A DNA stretch of 64,000 bases. Source: Posidoniimonas corsicana (GTDB taxonomy: Bacteria > Planctomycetota > Planctomycetia > Pirellulales > Lacipirellulaceae). The notes under the pieces are model-generated. The model saw only the letters and a list, made by a program, of their open reading frames with translations. It was not told where the DNA came from and searched no databases. This document shows positions 50,095 to 59,821 of the stretch, piece by piece (position 1 is the first letter of the stretch; every line of letters begins with the position of its first letter). The stretch lies in the NCBI RefSeq assembly GCF_007859765.1, contig NZ_SIHJ01000001.1:3079156-3143155 (forward strand), written 5' to 3'. The translations under genes and the position numbers were made by a program.

Positions 50095-51561
50095 CTAGGT
50101 GGCGGTCGCCTTGGCGGTGCGTGAGAGGACCACCGCCTCGCGGAGCTCGCGGAGCTTGATCGGCATCGCCAGGCAGCGGCGGTGGTCGGCGACTGCCGCG
50201 TGCGGCTTCCACGACTTCTGCGCCTCGTCGAGCAGCAGCACGGCGGGCAGGTCGCGGGTGGCGGTCTCCTCGCCGAAGTGGTTAAACATCTCGAGGGCGG
50301 ATTGACCAAGCTCGCCCGTGCAGAACACGACGATCTCGGCGGTGGCGGGGTCGCTGCGGAAGCGGTCGAGCGCCCGTTCCGGGTCGCCCGTGACCAGCAC
50401 CCGGTAGCCGTTGCGTTTGAACAACTCGCGGAGCACGTCTTGGCGTTTGATCGACGACTCGACGATCATCAGCTTGCGCGGCTCGCCATCGGGGCCCAGG
50501 CCCTCGGAGCCGACCGCACGGTCCTGCTTCTTCGCCTCGGCGCCCGACTCGGCCCGCTTGATGGCCAGCTTGAGGTCGGCGAACATCTCGGCCGGCGTCT
50601 GGTAGCGGCGTGCCGGGTCGAACTCGATCGCCTTGGAAATCGCCATCACCAGCGGAGCGGGGACTTCCGGCGCGATCGAGCCCAGCGGGGGGATCTCCTG
50701 GTAACGCGACTTCTGCAGCCGCTGCATGCGGTCGCGGGTCTCGGAGAGCGGGGGCCGTCCGCTCACCATCTGGTAGAGCATGCACCCGGCGAAGAAGATG
50801 TCGCTGCGGGTGTCGTCCTTCCGCATGCCGGTGGCCCGCTCGAGGCCGGCGTAGTCGATGGCGCGGGCGTTGGCCGCCTCGCCGTCGGCTACCTCTTCCT
50901 CCAGCGCAGCCAGACCGAAGTCGACCAGCATGGCGCGGCCGTCGCTCGACACCAGCACGTTGGACATCTTGAGGTCGCGGTGCGTGACGCCGACCTGGAA
51001 CGCGCCGTTCAGGCCCGCCACCACGTCGGCGATGATGTTGGCGGCCTCGATCGGGGCGAACTTCTTGCGGACCTTGTAGAGCTCGCGGAGGTTCCGTCCC
51101 TCAACAAAGTCCATCACCATGTAGTGCACGCCGCCCTTGGAGTACACCTCGTGGATCGGCACGATATTGGGGTGCTTGAGCGTCATGCCCAGCTCGCCCT
51201 CGCGTCGGAACAGGTCGGTTTGCCCCGGCTCGGCCGCCACGCTGGCGCGGAGCACCTTCACGGCGAAAACGTCGCCCGACTCGTTGTCCACTGCGCGGTA
51301 CACGCGGGCGAACGTCCCGGAGCCAACCCCGTACAGCACCTTGTACTTACCGTAGAAGAAGCCGGTCCGCTGCCCCTTCTTGAGCCGCTCGAGCTGGTAG
51401 TTGGTCACCAAGCCCTTGCGGACTAGCACCTGGGCGAAGGTGTCGAGGTCCACATTGCGGGTGCCCAGCTCGCTCCAGGCCGATTGGGCCTGGTGTTCGG
51501 TCAGGATGTTCACATCCTGGGCTCGCTGCGAGAGCTGCTCGGCGGTCGTAACGCTAGACAT
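50095..51561 (-). CDS. Serine/threonine protein kinase with C-terminal receiver-like domain
   Basis: 488 residues. An N-terminal ~75-residue helical segment (VLVRKGLVTNYQLERLKKG) precedes the kinase domain: YGVGSGTFARVYRAV, VFAVKVLRA, VTHRDLKMSNVLVSSDGRAMLVDFGLAA and the APE-equivalent region, ending near 350. The last ~120 residues form a CheY-like fold (LMIVESSIKRQDVLRELFKRNGYRVLVTGD ... LPAVLLLDEA ... LAMPIKLRELREAVV) in which the usual phospho-acceptor aspartate region reads VVFCTGELG, so it may be a non-phosphorylated pseudo-receiver. There is no membrane segment. ATG 51559-51561 is preferred. Confidence 0.9.
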   Translation of the reverse strand: MSSVTTAEQLSQRAQDVNILTEHQAQSAWSELGTRNVDLDTFAQVLVRKGLVTNYQLERLKKGQRTGFFYGKYKVLYGVGSGTFARVYRAVDNESGDVFAVKVLRASVAAEPGQTDLFRREGELGMTLKHPNIVPIHEVYSKGGVHYMVMDFVEGRNLRELYKVRKKFAPIEAANIIADVVAGLNGAFQVGVTHRDLKMSNVLVSSDGRAMLVDFGLAALEEEVADGEAANARAIDYAGLERATGMRKDDTRSDIFFAGCMLYQMVSGRPPLSETRDRMQRLQKSRYQEIPPLGSIAPEVPAPLVMAISKAIEFDPARRYQTPAEMFADLKLAIKRAESGAEAKKQDRAVGSEGLGPDGEPRKLMIVESSIKRQDVLRELFKRNGYRVLVTGDPERALDRFRSDPATAEIVVFCTGELGQSALEMFNHFGEETATRDLPAVLLLDEAQKSWKPHAAVADHRRCLAMPIKLRELREAVVLSRTAKATAT

Positions 51562-51643
51562 CGATAACTTGCACAGGCTGGGTGCCTGGGGAGTTCCGGG
51601 GGTTTCCTGTCGGTCGGCTCGGTGGACGGCGTCGGCGGCGCGA

Positions 51644-51922
51644 TCAGTCTTCCAGCTTCTCGCGGTACTCGTCACGCTCGCGACGAGTCGCCTCCAGGTC
51701 GAACATCAGGTATTTCATGTCCAGGCGGAGCTGGCTGAGCGCGTCCTGCACCAAGGTCAGGATCCGGCGGCGGCGGCCGGTGCTCTCCACCACCCGGTCG
51801 AGCAGCGGCAGGATCTCGGCCCTCTGCGTCTCGGGGAGGCTCTGGATAGCATGGACAAGCTGCTGCAGGTCAGCGGGGAGCTGGGTGGCGGAATCCGAAG
51901 CGAGGCGTTGCGTGTCTGGCAT
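51644..51922 (-). CDS. Small helical protein, function unknown
   Basis: 92 residues from ATG 51920-51922, preceded by TTGGAGA. It is almost fully helical: LPADLQQLVHAIQSLPETQRAEILPLL, then LTLVQDALSQLRLDMKYLMFDLEATRRERDEYREKL, a likely coiled coil. It lies 82 bases upstream of the kinase gene on the same strand, so it may be in its operon. No family recognised. Confidence 0.65.
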   Translation of the reverse strand: MPDTQRLASDSATQLPADLQQLVHAIQSLPETQRAEILPLLDRVVESTGRRRRILTLVQDALSQLRLDMKYLMFDLEATRRERDEYREKLED

Positions 51923-52276
51923 CAGGGTTAATCTCCAAGGCGAAGTGGACGCCAACCTCAGATTGCAGCTGGCGCGCCACGGGACGCCTCCACCTCCTGC
52001 TACATGAGCCCCAACTGATTCTACGCAAACGGGTTACGAATTATCAAGCGGTTGGCGCCGCCGCTTCGGGCCGATCGCCAAATGATGCCTGTTTTCACCA
52101 ACCGACCTCGCCCGCAGGCCCGAACGCTGCTAAAAGCCCGGGATTCACGGGCCGCTGCGCCGTGCACGCACGTGTTGCGTTGTGGCAACACGCCGAACCG
52201 GCTCACGAGTCCTAAACACGACCCGCCGCCCTCATTCCCCGGCGTCCGCCCACGCGGCCGCGTGGGCCAGAACTCT
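51923..52276. other. Divergent intergenic region with one hairpin
   Basis: An 8-bp stem CGTGTTGC/GCAACACG (52171-52178, 52185-52192) with a six-base loop is the only clear structure. A possible in-frame extension of the next gene over this stretch lacks a ribosome site and family resemblance. Confidence 0.45.
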
Positions 52277-54898
52277 ATGCCCTTGCGGCGTCTGCTCATC
52301 GCCTGCCTGCTGACGCTGCTCCCGCACGCCGGGCGGGCGGAGCCGGCGCTGCTGGAGCGGTACGACGGGCCCACCACCTCGTGGAGCCCGGTCCCCAACC
52401 GCTTTGGCGTCCGCGTGCTTGCGCACGAGCGGGTCCGCCAGGACGACCAGCGGGGCACCGGCGCGGAGCTAGTGCGGCTGACCGGGCCGCCGGGCTACTC
52501 GGGCCTGCTGCTTACCCCGATCGGGCACGCCCCGATCCTTGAGGACCTGCAGATCGAAGTGCGGCTACGCACCGACCACCCGGGCGTGCAGCTCGGCGTG
52601 CGGGTGGTATTCCCCCGCGAGACCGACCCCAATACCGGGCGGTCGCTGGTGTCGATCGTCCGCGGCGACGACCGCGCCCTGGGCGTCCGCGACTGGGAGA
52701 CCCTCACACTCCGCCAAGCGCCGGCCACCGTGCGGCGGCACGCCCGCGCCGTGGGCAGCTCGCTGGGGCACTCGATCGATGAACGGGGCGCCTACGCGGA
52801 CGCGGTTGTGCTGATCGTTCCGTGCGACCCACAGGGCGCCGCGCTGTGGATCGACGAACTCAAGATTGAGGGCCTGGTGCGCAGCGCGGCCGACAACGCC
52901 GAGCCTGACACGACCGCCAAACATGCGCCGCCCACGCCACGCCAAGTCCGCCTCACGCAGGAGGGGCTGCTGATCGACGACCGGCCGTACTTCCCGCGTG
53001 TGATCACCCACTACGGCGAGTCGCTGCCCGAGCTTAAGAAGCTCGGCTTCAACACCATCGCGTTCGAGTCCACGCCTACCGAGGAGCTCCGCGACGAGTG
53101 CGGGCGGCTTGGCCTGCAGCTGATCTGCCCCCCTCCGCCGACCGAAGAACTGACCAGTCCGGCGACCGCTGCCCCTTGGGACGGCGTGCTGGCCTGGCTG
53201 CTGCCCGACCCGGTCGATGAGCACTCGCTGGACGCCACCGCCGCGGTCGCAGAAACGCTGCGGCAGAACGACACCGTGCTCAACCGGCCGGTGCTGGCCC
53301 GCCCGACCGAGGCGTGGGGCGCATGGAGCCGCCTGGCAGACGGCCTCGTGGTCGACGCGCCTTGGGCGCCGCCGGCGCGGATGCTCGACGGCTGCAAGTC
53401 GCGGTTCATGGCCGCCCGCCGTTTCGCCCGGCCCGGCGCGCCGCTGCTGGCCGCCATCCCGCTCACGCACTCCGACGCGTACCTGCGGCAGGTCACGGCT
53501 TTTGCTCCCGCCGGAACGGTCGACACCTGGCGTGCTCCGACCGACGTCATCGCCGAGGCGACCGCCGCCTCGACCGACGGCGCCCGCGGCGTGTGGATCA
53601 CTCGCAACGCCGCGTTCACCGGCGCCGAGGGGGACGAGCGGGTCCGCCAGGGGATGGCGTTGCTGAACCTCAACCTGACGCTGCTGGAGCCCTGGCTGCG
53701 TGACGGCCGCCGCGCCGGCGAGATCGCCGCCCGCGAGCCGGGCCGCTCCGCGGTGGTGATGTCGCGCGGAAGGACGCGGCTGCTTATCCCGCGGCTCGAC
53801 GACCCGGTGACCCAATCCTCCCAAGGGGCGACGTACATCGTGCCGGGCGTCGCGGAAGCGGCCAAGGCCTACGAGTTCACGCTGGTGGGCATGCGTCCGC
53901 TGGCCCTCAACCGACTGGCGGGCGGGGCCCATGTGAATGCCGGCGACCCGGCCGCCTGGGTGCTGATCACCGAGGACGCCCGGTCCGCCGCGGAGGTCGG
54001 CCAGCGCGTGAGGTCCGTGTCGCGAAGAGCCGAGGCGTTGCAGCAGTCGATCGCGGTGGCCGAGCTGCGTCACGCTGAGGCGCACCTCTCCCCCTTAGTG
54101 CTGGCCGCCGGGTCACGCTCGCCCGACGCGGCGGTGCTGGCCGACGCGCGCCGCAAGATCAGCCTCGCCAAGTCCGCCGAGTCGACCGGCGACATCAGCG
54201 CCGCGTTCGCCCACGCCGCCGAGGCGACCACCCAGCTCGCCCGCTGGAGCCGCGACCGCGTCGCGGCCGCCAACGCGGTCGGCCCCCTCGACAGCTCGCC
54301 GCTCGCCGTGCAGGCGTCGACGATCATCGACCACTACCGGCTGCTGCAGCTCATCGAGCCACTCTCGCGGCGGGCAAACCTGCTCCCCGCCGGGGACTTC
54401 GAAGACCACACGACCGCCGCCGCGTCGGGTTGGCGGCACATCGCCCGCGACGCGGGCGCCAGCCAGGCGGTGGTGTCGTTCGCCGGCGCGGCGCCGCCCC
54501 ATGGCGCGCGGTGCCTAAGAATCGAATGCCCCGCCGACGACGCCCAGGCGCCGGCGGCCGCCTCGGTCGAGATCTCCTCGCCCGGCGTGAACCTGGAGGC
54601 CGGGCAGCTGGTGGAGGTCACCGGCATGGTGCGTGTGGAGAGCGCCGACCGCGGCGGCCAGCTCGTGCTGACCGACAACCTAGGCGGCGAGGAACTAGCC
54701 GTGGTGCTCGACCGCCCCACGTCCTGGCGGCCGTTCCGGCTGCTCCGCCGGGCCCTGCAGGACGCGCCGCTGCAGGTTACGTTCGCGGCGAACGGCCCGA
54801 TCACCGCCGAGCTCGACGCGGTAATGGTGCGGCCGGTCGAACTGCCCAGCGCCGCCAAGGCGGCAGTGCTGGGGGCGCCGGCGCTTCAGCGGAAGTAG
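52277..54898 (+). CDS. Large secreted protein of unknown function
   Basis: 873 residues with a signal peptide (PLRRLLIACLLTLLPHAGRAEP) from ATG 52277. Residues ~25-200 look like a beta-sandwich (LLLTPIGHAPILEDLQIEVRLRTDHPGVQ). A TIM-barrel-like part follows: GLLIDDRPYFPRVITHYGES and LPELKKLGFNTIAFESTPTE, similar in layout to glycoside hydrolase family starts, but I see no catalytic acid pair. The last ~160 residues resemble a carbohydrate-binding jelly roll (NLLPAGDFEDHTTAAASGW). The gene overlaps purQ tail to tail by 13 bases. Confidence 0.7.
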   Translation: MPLRRLLIACLLTLLPHAGRAEPALLERYDGPTTSWSPVPNRFGVRVLAHERVRQDDQRGTGAELVRLTGPPGYSGLLLTPIGHAPILEDLQIEVRLRTDHPGVQLGVRVVFPRETDPNTGRSLVSIVRGDDRALGVRDWETLTLRQAPATVRRHARAVGSSLGHSIDERGAYADAVVLIVPCDPQGAALWIDELKIEGLVRSAADNAEPDTTAKHAPPTPRQVRLTQEGLLIDDRPYFPRVITHYGESLPELKKLGFNTIAFESTPTEELRDECGRLGLQLICPPPPTEELTSPATAAPWDGVLAWLLPDPVDEHSLDATAAVAETLRQNDTVLNRPVLARPTEAWGAWSRLADGLVVDAPWAPPARMLDGCKSRFMAARRFARPGAPLLAAIPLTHSDAYLRQVTAFAPAGTVDTWRAPTDVIAEATAASTDGARGVWITRNAAFTGAEGDERVRQGMALLNLNLTLLEPWLRDGRRAGEIAAREPGRSAVVMSRGRTRLLIPRLDDPVTQSSQGATYIVPGVAEAAKAYEFTLVGMRPLALNRLAGGAHVNAGDPAAWVLITEDARSAAEVGQRVRSVSRRAEALQQSIAVAELRHAEAHLSPLVLAAGSRSPDAAVLADARRKISLAKSAESTGDISAAFAHAAEATTQLARWSRDRVAAANAVGPLDSSPLAVQASTIIDHYRLLQLIEPLSRRANLLPAGDFEDHTTAAASGWRHIARDAGASQAVVSFAGAAPPHGARCLRIECPADDAQAPAAASVEISSPGVNLEAGQLVEVTGMVRVESADRGGQLVLTDNLGGEELAVVLDRPTSWRPFRLLRRALQDAPLQVTFAANGPITAELDAVMVRPVELPSAAKAAVLGAPALQRK

Positions 54899-55656
54899 CC
54901 GACCGCGTTCTCGAAGATCTTGAGGCCCGCCCCCTCTTCCACGCCGCCGCGCGTCCACCGCGGGTGCTGCGTGCGGTCGACAAACCGCTCGGGGTGCGGC
55001 ATCAAGCCAAACACGCGTCCGGTCGTGTCGCAGATTCCGGCCACGTCGCCCACCGACCCGTTGGGGTTCGCCGGGTACGTGGCGGGCGAGGCGCCGCACG
55101 GCTCGGTGTAGCGGATCACGAGCCTACCGGCCGCCTGCAGCGCGTCGAACGCGTCCTGGTCGCGGGCGACGAACTTTCCTTCGGCGTGGGCGATCGGCAG
55201 GTCGAGGTCCGACAGCCCCTGCAAGAACACACACTGGCCGGGCACTGCCGCGGCGCGCACCCAGCGGGCCTCGTAATGCCCGCTGTCGTTGAGCGTCAGC
55301 GTCGCCTGCGGGCCCTGGTCGTCGTCGATGTCCAGTAGGCCGGTCTTCATCAGCACCTGGAAGCCGTTGCAGATCCCAAGCACCAGCTTGCCGGCGTCCT
55401 TGAACCGGCGGCAGGCGTCCGCCAGGTGCAGCCGCACCTCGTTGCCCAGCACCCGGCCGGCCGAGATGTCGTCGCCGTAGCTGAACCCGCCCGGCAGGCA
55501 GAGGATCTGGAAGTCGTCGACACGGTCGGGCTGCTCCAGCAGACGGCGGATGTGCAGCGACTCGGTCGTCGCGCCCGCCAACTCAAACGCGTGGGCGCTT
55601 TCGACGTCGCAGTTGGTGCCGGGGGAGCGGAGGATAAGGGCTTTGGGAGCGGCCAT
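54886..55656 (-). CDS. purQ: Phosphoribosylformylglycinamidine synthase, glutaminase subunit
   Basis: 256 residues. PurQ releases ammonia from glutamine for PurL in purine synthesis. Visible are ALILRSPGTNCDVES, LCLPGGFSYGDDISAG, the nucleophile Cys in KLVLGICNGFQVLMKTGLL, EPCGASPATYPANPNGSVGDVAGICD and GLMPHPERF (catalytic His/Glu). ATG 55654-55656 gives the family start. The purL gene lies 76 bases upstream on the same strand. The stop lies inside the convergent secreted-protein gene. Confidence 0.95.
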   Translation of the reverse strand: MAAPKALILRSPGTNCDVESAHAFELAGATTESLHIRRLLEQPDRVDDFQILCLPGGFSYGDDISAGRVLGNEVRLHLADACRRFKDAGKLVLGICNGFQVLMKTGLLDIDDDQGPQATLTLNDSGHYEARWVRAAAVPGQCVFLQGLSDLDLPIAHAEGKFVARDQDAFDALQAAGRLVIRYTEPCGASPATYPANPNGSVGDVAGICDTTGRVFGLMPHPERFVDRTQHPRWTRGGVEEGAGLKIFENAVGYFR

Positions 55657-55732
55657 TCCGTTTGACTCTGTCCGTTGGACGGGGGGTTGAACGCGGCTGA
55701 TTTGGCGGGAGGACTCTCGGAGGGGCGTGCGG

Positions 55733-58651
55733 TCACCACGCGAGCGGCGACTGCCACGCCGCCTTGAGCTCACCTAAGGGCGACTTGATGACCGCCGCGC
55801 CGCCGCTCTCGATCGTGAGCTCCTGCGAATCGGTCACGACGCCGACCTTGGCGGCGCGGCCGCCGAGCGCCTCGCTGAACGCTGCCTCGTTTTCGGGCGC
55901 GACTTCACACAGGAACCGCGTGTTCGACTCGCTAAACAGCCGCGCCGCGGCGGAGTCGCCGTCGCCCACGAAGGGCACGGCCGACAGGTCGATCTGGGCG
56001 CCCAGCTCTCCGGCGAACGCCATTTCGGCGGCGGCCACGGCCAAGCCGCCCTCGCTGAGGTCGTGGCAGGCTCGGACCAGACCGGAGTTGATCGCCTGAT
56101 GGAGTGCAATGAACGTGTCCCGGGCCGCCGGCCCGTCAACGGTGGGCGCGGCGCCACCCTCCAGATCGTTGACCTGGGCGAAGTGGGATCCGCCCAACTC
56201 GTCCCGCGTGGCGCCCACCAGGTAGAGCGCGCTGCCCGCCTGCTTGAGGTCCATCGTGACGCTCTTCTCGACATCGTCGATCTGCCCCATCGCGCTGATC
56301 AGCAGCGACGGCGGGATGGCGATGGTCTGCTTCTGCCCGTCGGCCTCGTAGCTGAACTCGTTGTTCAGGCTGTCCTTGCCGCTGACAAACGGCGTTTCGA
56401 GCTGGAGTGATAGGTCGTGGCAGGTGATGGCGGCCCTCACCAGCGAGCCGAGGGTTTCGGGCTTCTCGCAGTCGCCCCAGCAGAAGTTGTCGAGCACCGC
56501 GATCAGCTTCGGGTCGGCGCCCACCGCGACGCAGTTGCGGACCGCCTCGTCGATGGCGCTGGCCGCCATGCGGCCGGTGTCGAGGTCGCCGTAGCGGGGG
56601 TTCATGCCGCAGCCAATCACCATACCGCGGCGGGAGGTGAGCTTCGGCCGCACCACGGCCGCGTCGCCCGGACCGTCGGAGCGGACGCCCACCAGCGGCT
56701 TCACCACGCTGCCGCCCTGCACCTCATGGTCGTACTGGCGGATCACCCACTCCTTGCTCGCCACATTCAGCGAGCCCAGGATGGCGAGCAGGTCGGCGGT
56801 GTAGTTGGCCTTGTCCGGCGGGGTGAGCGGCGTGACGGGGCTGGGCGTGTAGCTGGCCTGCCTGACCACGGGCGGCCGGCCGTCGTGCAGGAGCGACATC
56901 GGCAGCTCGCCCACGGTGTGCTCGCCGTACTTCAGCAGCAGCTTGCCGGTCGGGTTGAACTGGCCGATCACGACCGCCTCGACCCCCTCTGACTCGCACA
57001 GCGACTGGAACTCGGCCAGCTTCGCCTCGGGTACCGAGAAGACCATCCGCTCCTGGGCCTCGGAGATCCAGATCTCGGTGTACGAGAGGCCCTCGTACTT
57101 GAGCGGTGCCTTGTCGAGCCAGACCTCGGCGCCGATCTCCTCGCCCATCTCACCCACGGCCGACGAGAAGCCGCCGGCGCCGCAGTCGGTCACCGCGGTG
57201 TACAGGCCCCGGTCGCGGGCGGCGAGCAGCACGTCCTGCACGCGTTTCTCTTCGATCGCGTTGCCGATCTGCACGGCGCCGCCGGAGAGGTCCTCGCTTT
57301 CGCTGGTCAGCTCGGCGCTGGAGAACGTGGCGCCGTGGATCCCATCACGGCCAGTGCGGCCGCCGATCGCCACCGCCAGATCGCCCGGCTGGGGCTCCTT
57401 GAACGACATGTCGCGGGGGATGATGCCGGCGTTGCCGCAGTACACCAGTGGGTTGCCGAGGTAGCGCTCGTCGAAGTAGACGGCGCCGTTGACCGTGGGG
57501 ATGCCCATCCGGTTGCCGTAGTCGCGCACGCCCTCAACCACGCCCTGCATCACCCGCCGCGGGTGGAGCACGCCGGGCGGCAGGTCGGCCGCGTCGACGT
57601 CGGGCGGGGCGAAGCAGAACACGTCGGTGCTGCAGACCGGCTTGGCGCCCAGTCCGGTGCCCAGCGTGTCACGGATCACGCCGCCGAGGCCGGTGTTGGC
57701 GCCGCCGTACGGTTCGAGGGCCGACGGGTGGTTGTGGGTCTCGACCTTGAAGGCGATGTTGTCTTCTTCGTCGAAGCGGACGATGCCGGCGTTGTCCTTG
57801 AAGATGCTGACGCACCAGTCGTCGGCGCCCCACCGCTCGCGGAGCTCGAGCGTGGCGGCGAAGATGGTCTCCTTCAGCATGTTGTCGAAGGTCCGCTCGC
57901 CGTTCTCGTCGCGGTACGCAATCCGGCCGGCCAGCGTCTTGTGGCTGCAGTGCTCGCTCCAGGTCTGGGCGAGGGTCTCGAGCTCGATGTCGGTCGGTTC
58001 GCGGCCCAGTTCGTCAAAGTACCGCTGGATGGTTTGCATCTCGGCCAGCTGCAGGTAGAGCTGTCCCTCCTTGCTGAGCCGCATCAGGGCGTCGTCGTCC
58101 AGGCCGCTGATCTTCACGTGCTGCAGATGGAACTCGTAAGCGCCGCCGGCGTCCAGGTGGTCGACCGACAGCGGGCCGATGACCGACTGCTCGATCGCGT
58201 CGTTCGCCAGCAGGCGGTCGCTGACCGATTGGGCGGCGGCCGCGTCGACGCCGGTCAGCCAGTACTTGTTGAGCGTGCGGACCAGCGGTCGCTCGATGCC
58301 CAGGTCGGCGATGGCGGTCTCGGTGCTGAGCGCGACCGGGTCCATCACGCCCGGCTTGGGAAGCACCTGCACCAGCGTCGCGTCGCCTGCGAGGCGAGCG
58401 GGCGTGGCCAGCAGCCGGTCGTCGCCCACGGGGGCGAACTCGGCGCGCTCCACAACGCGGTCGCACAGCAGCTCGTCGCAGATCCGCTGCACCTGGTCCT
58501 CGCCGAGGTGCTCGCCCTGGATCAGGAACGCCCGGGCGGTAGCCGCGTTCAGCTGCTCGCCGTAGCCGGCTTGCCGGGCGGAGGCGACCAGGCGCTCGGC
58601 GGCGCGGTCGGCTTCGGTGGGGGCGGGGTGGATATCAACTTCCCAGAGCAT
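55733..58651 (-). CDS. purL: Phosphoribosylformylglycinamidine synthase with PurS-like N-terminus
   Basis: 972 residues from ATG 58649-58651. The catalytic part has [73 protein letters not shown] and [13 protein letters not shown]. It is about 230 residues longer than the ~740-residue small PurL. The extension begins [20 protein letters not shown] and contains PurS-like repeats, so PurS is probably fused. It lacks the C-terminal glutaminase domain of ~1300-residue PurL, which is supplied by PurQ. Its start overlaps the tyrA 3' end by 17 bases. Confidence 0.95.
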   Translation of the reverse strand: MLWEVDIHPAPTEADRAAERLVASARQAGYGEQLNAATARAFLIQGEHLGEDQVQRICDELLCDRVVERAEFAPVGDDRLLATPARLAGDATLVQVLPKPGVMDPVALSTETAIADLGIERPLVRTLNKYWLTGVDAAAAQSVSDRLLANDAIEQSVIGPLSVDHLDAGGAYEFHLQHVKISGLDDDALMRLSKEGQLYLQLAEMQTIQRYFDELGREPTDIELETLAQTWSEHCSHKTLAGRIAYRDENGERTFDNMLKETIFAATLELRERWGADDWCVSIFKDNAGIVRFDEEDNIAFKVETHNHPSALEPYGGANTGLGGVIRDTLGTGLGAKPVCSTDVFCFAPPDVDAADLPPGVLHPRRVMQGVVEGVRDYGNRMGIPTVNGAVYFDERYLGNPLVYCGNAGIIPRDMSFKEPQPGDLAVAIGGRTGRDGIHGATFSSAELTSESEDLSGGAVQIGNAIEEKRVQDVLLAARDRGLYTAVTDCGAGGFSSAVGEMGEEIGAEVWLDKAPLKYEGLSYTEIWISEAQERMVFSVPEAKLAEFQSLCESEGVEAVVIGQFNPTGKLLLKYGEHTVGELPMSLLHDGRPPVVRQASYTPSPVTPLTPPDKANYTADLLAILGSLNVASKEWVIRQYDHEVQGGSVVKPLVGVRSDGPGDAAVVRPKLTSRRGMVIGCGMNPRYGDLDTGRMAASAIDEAVRNCVAVGADPKLIAVLDNFCWGDCEKPETLGSLVRAAITCHDLSLQLETPFVSGKDSLNNEFSYEADGQKQTIAIPPSLLISAMGQIDDVEKSVTMDLKQAGSALYLVGATRDELGGSHFAQVNDLEGGAAPTVDGPAARDTFIALHQAINSGLVRACHDLSEGGLAVAAAEMAFAGELGAQIDLSAVPFVGDGDSAAARLFSESNTRFLCEVAPENEAAFSEALGGRAAKVGVVTDSQELTIESGGAAVIKSPLGELKAAWQSPLAW

Positions 58652-59483
58652 CGCGGCGGAGCTTCCCTTCTTCGAGGTGTCGGTAGGTGGCGTCGCGGTC
58701 GTTGTCCGCGATCGCCTGCTGCAGCCGGCCGAGCTGCTCGGTAAACGCTTCCAGGGCTTGGAGGGTCGCCTGCGGGTTGTCCAGCAGGATGTCGCGCCAC
58801 AGGCCGGCGCCGCCTGCAGCGACACGCGTGGTGTCGCGCCACCCGCCGCCGGTCAGGCCCAGCAGCTCCTCGGGGGTTGCGGCGGCCAGGGCGGCGGCGA
58901 TCACGTGCGGCGCGTGGCTGGTTTTAGCGAGCGCGGCGTCGTGCTCCGCCGGCGACATCGACTCCACTCGGGCGCCCAGCCCGGCCCACAGTCGCTTGAC
59001 GACCTCCAGGGCGTCCGCGTCGGTGTGCCGGGTCGGGGTCACCACCACCACTCGGCCTGCTAGCAGGTCGGCCCGGGCAGATTCTGGCCCAGACTTGTGG
59101 TCGCCTGCAAGCGGGTGGCTGCCGACAAACCTGACCGGGGACCCGTCCAACGCCTGTTCAACCGCTTCGACCAGACGCTTCTTGGTGCTGCCGCCGTCGG
59201 TGATCACCGTCCCGGGGCGGGCGGCCGCTGCGGCCTGCTGACAGGCGGCGGGCACACCGCTCACGGGGGTGCAAACGACGATCAAGTCGGCCTCGGCACA
59301 AGCGGCCCCCAGGTCGGTGGTCGCCACGTCCACCACACCGGCGGTCAACGCCCGCTTGGTCGACGCGTCGGACCGCGTGACGCCGATGGTGCGTTCGGCG
59401 ATCCCGTTCGCCCGCAGGCCGAGGCCGATGGATCCCCCGATGAGCCCCGGCCCGATAATCGCTACTACACCGTGGTTCGCCAT
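58635..59483 (-). CDS. tyrA: Prephenate dehydrogenase
   Basis: 282 residues. The NAD-binding start [20 protein letters not shown] (GxGxxG) is followed by [63 protein letters not shown] (conserved SHP and G-E motifs) and [24 protein letters not shown]. It converts prephenate to hydroxyphenylpyruvate for tyrosine; an arogenate preference cannot be excluded. It overlaps purL by 17 bases, implying coupled translation. ATG 59481-59483 is preferred over the frame start six codons upstream. Confidence 0.93.
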   Translation of the reverse strand: MANHGVVAIIGPGLIGGSIGLGLRANGIAERTIGVTRSDASTKRALTAGVVDVATTDLGAACAEADLIVVCTPVSGVPAACQQAAAAARPGTVITDGGSTKKRLVEAVEQALDGSPVRFVGSHPLAGDHKSGPESARADLLAGRVVVVTPTRHTDADALEVVKRLWAGLGARVESMSPAEHDAALAKTSHAPHVIAAALAAATPEELLGLTGGGWRDTTRVAAGGAGLWRDILLDNPQATLQALEAFTEQLGRLQQAIADNDRDATYRHLEEGKLRRDALGS

Positions 59484-59821
59484 AAGATGCGCGGGCTGCA
59501 AAGCCTAGGGGTGTCCAGTGGTCCACGGAGGAGGGCAAAACCCGAGGGCGATTAGCTTCCGCTAGCGGTTATCTGTCAGAAATAGCCGGAACCGGGCCGA
59601 TTCTAACAAACAAGCCCGGCAGCGGCATTGGGGCGACCTATGCTTTCCGCGAGTTGGGCAGGCGACACAATCTAAGTGGCCTTCCCAATGCTGTGAAAAA
59701 GGTGAAAATTAGCCCATGTGTGGGATCGGAATCCCCGCGTGCCCGGCTATCCCCCCAGCCCTGGTACCACAGCGTCCCGCCGAAGACCGGCCCGGCGCTG
59801 CATTTTAGGAGCGAGCCTGCG
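59484..59821. other. Divergent promoter region of tyrA and the DUF1573 gene
   Basis: No gene is recognised. The last part carries AGGAGC before ATG 59822. A longer reading frame over 59654-59821 has no sensible N-terminus. No promoter hexamers stand out. Confidence 0.45.

Noticed and set aside
52565-54085. 506-codon minus-strand frame antisense to the secreted protein
   Set aside because: Shadow frame of the plus-strand gene, which has the signal peptide and domain structure.
59654-59821. N-terminal extension of the DUF1573 gene
   Set aside because: The signal peptide and AGGAG site mark ATG 59822; the extension has no export or domain character.
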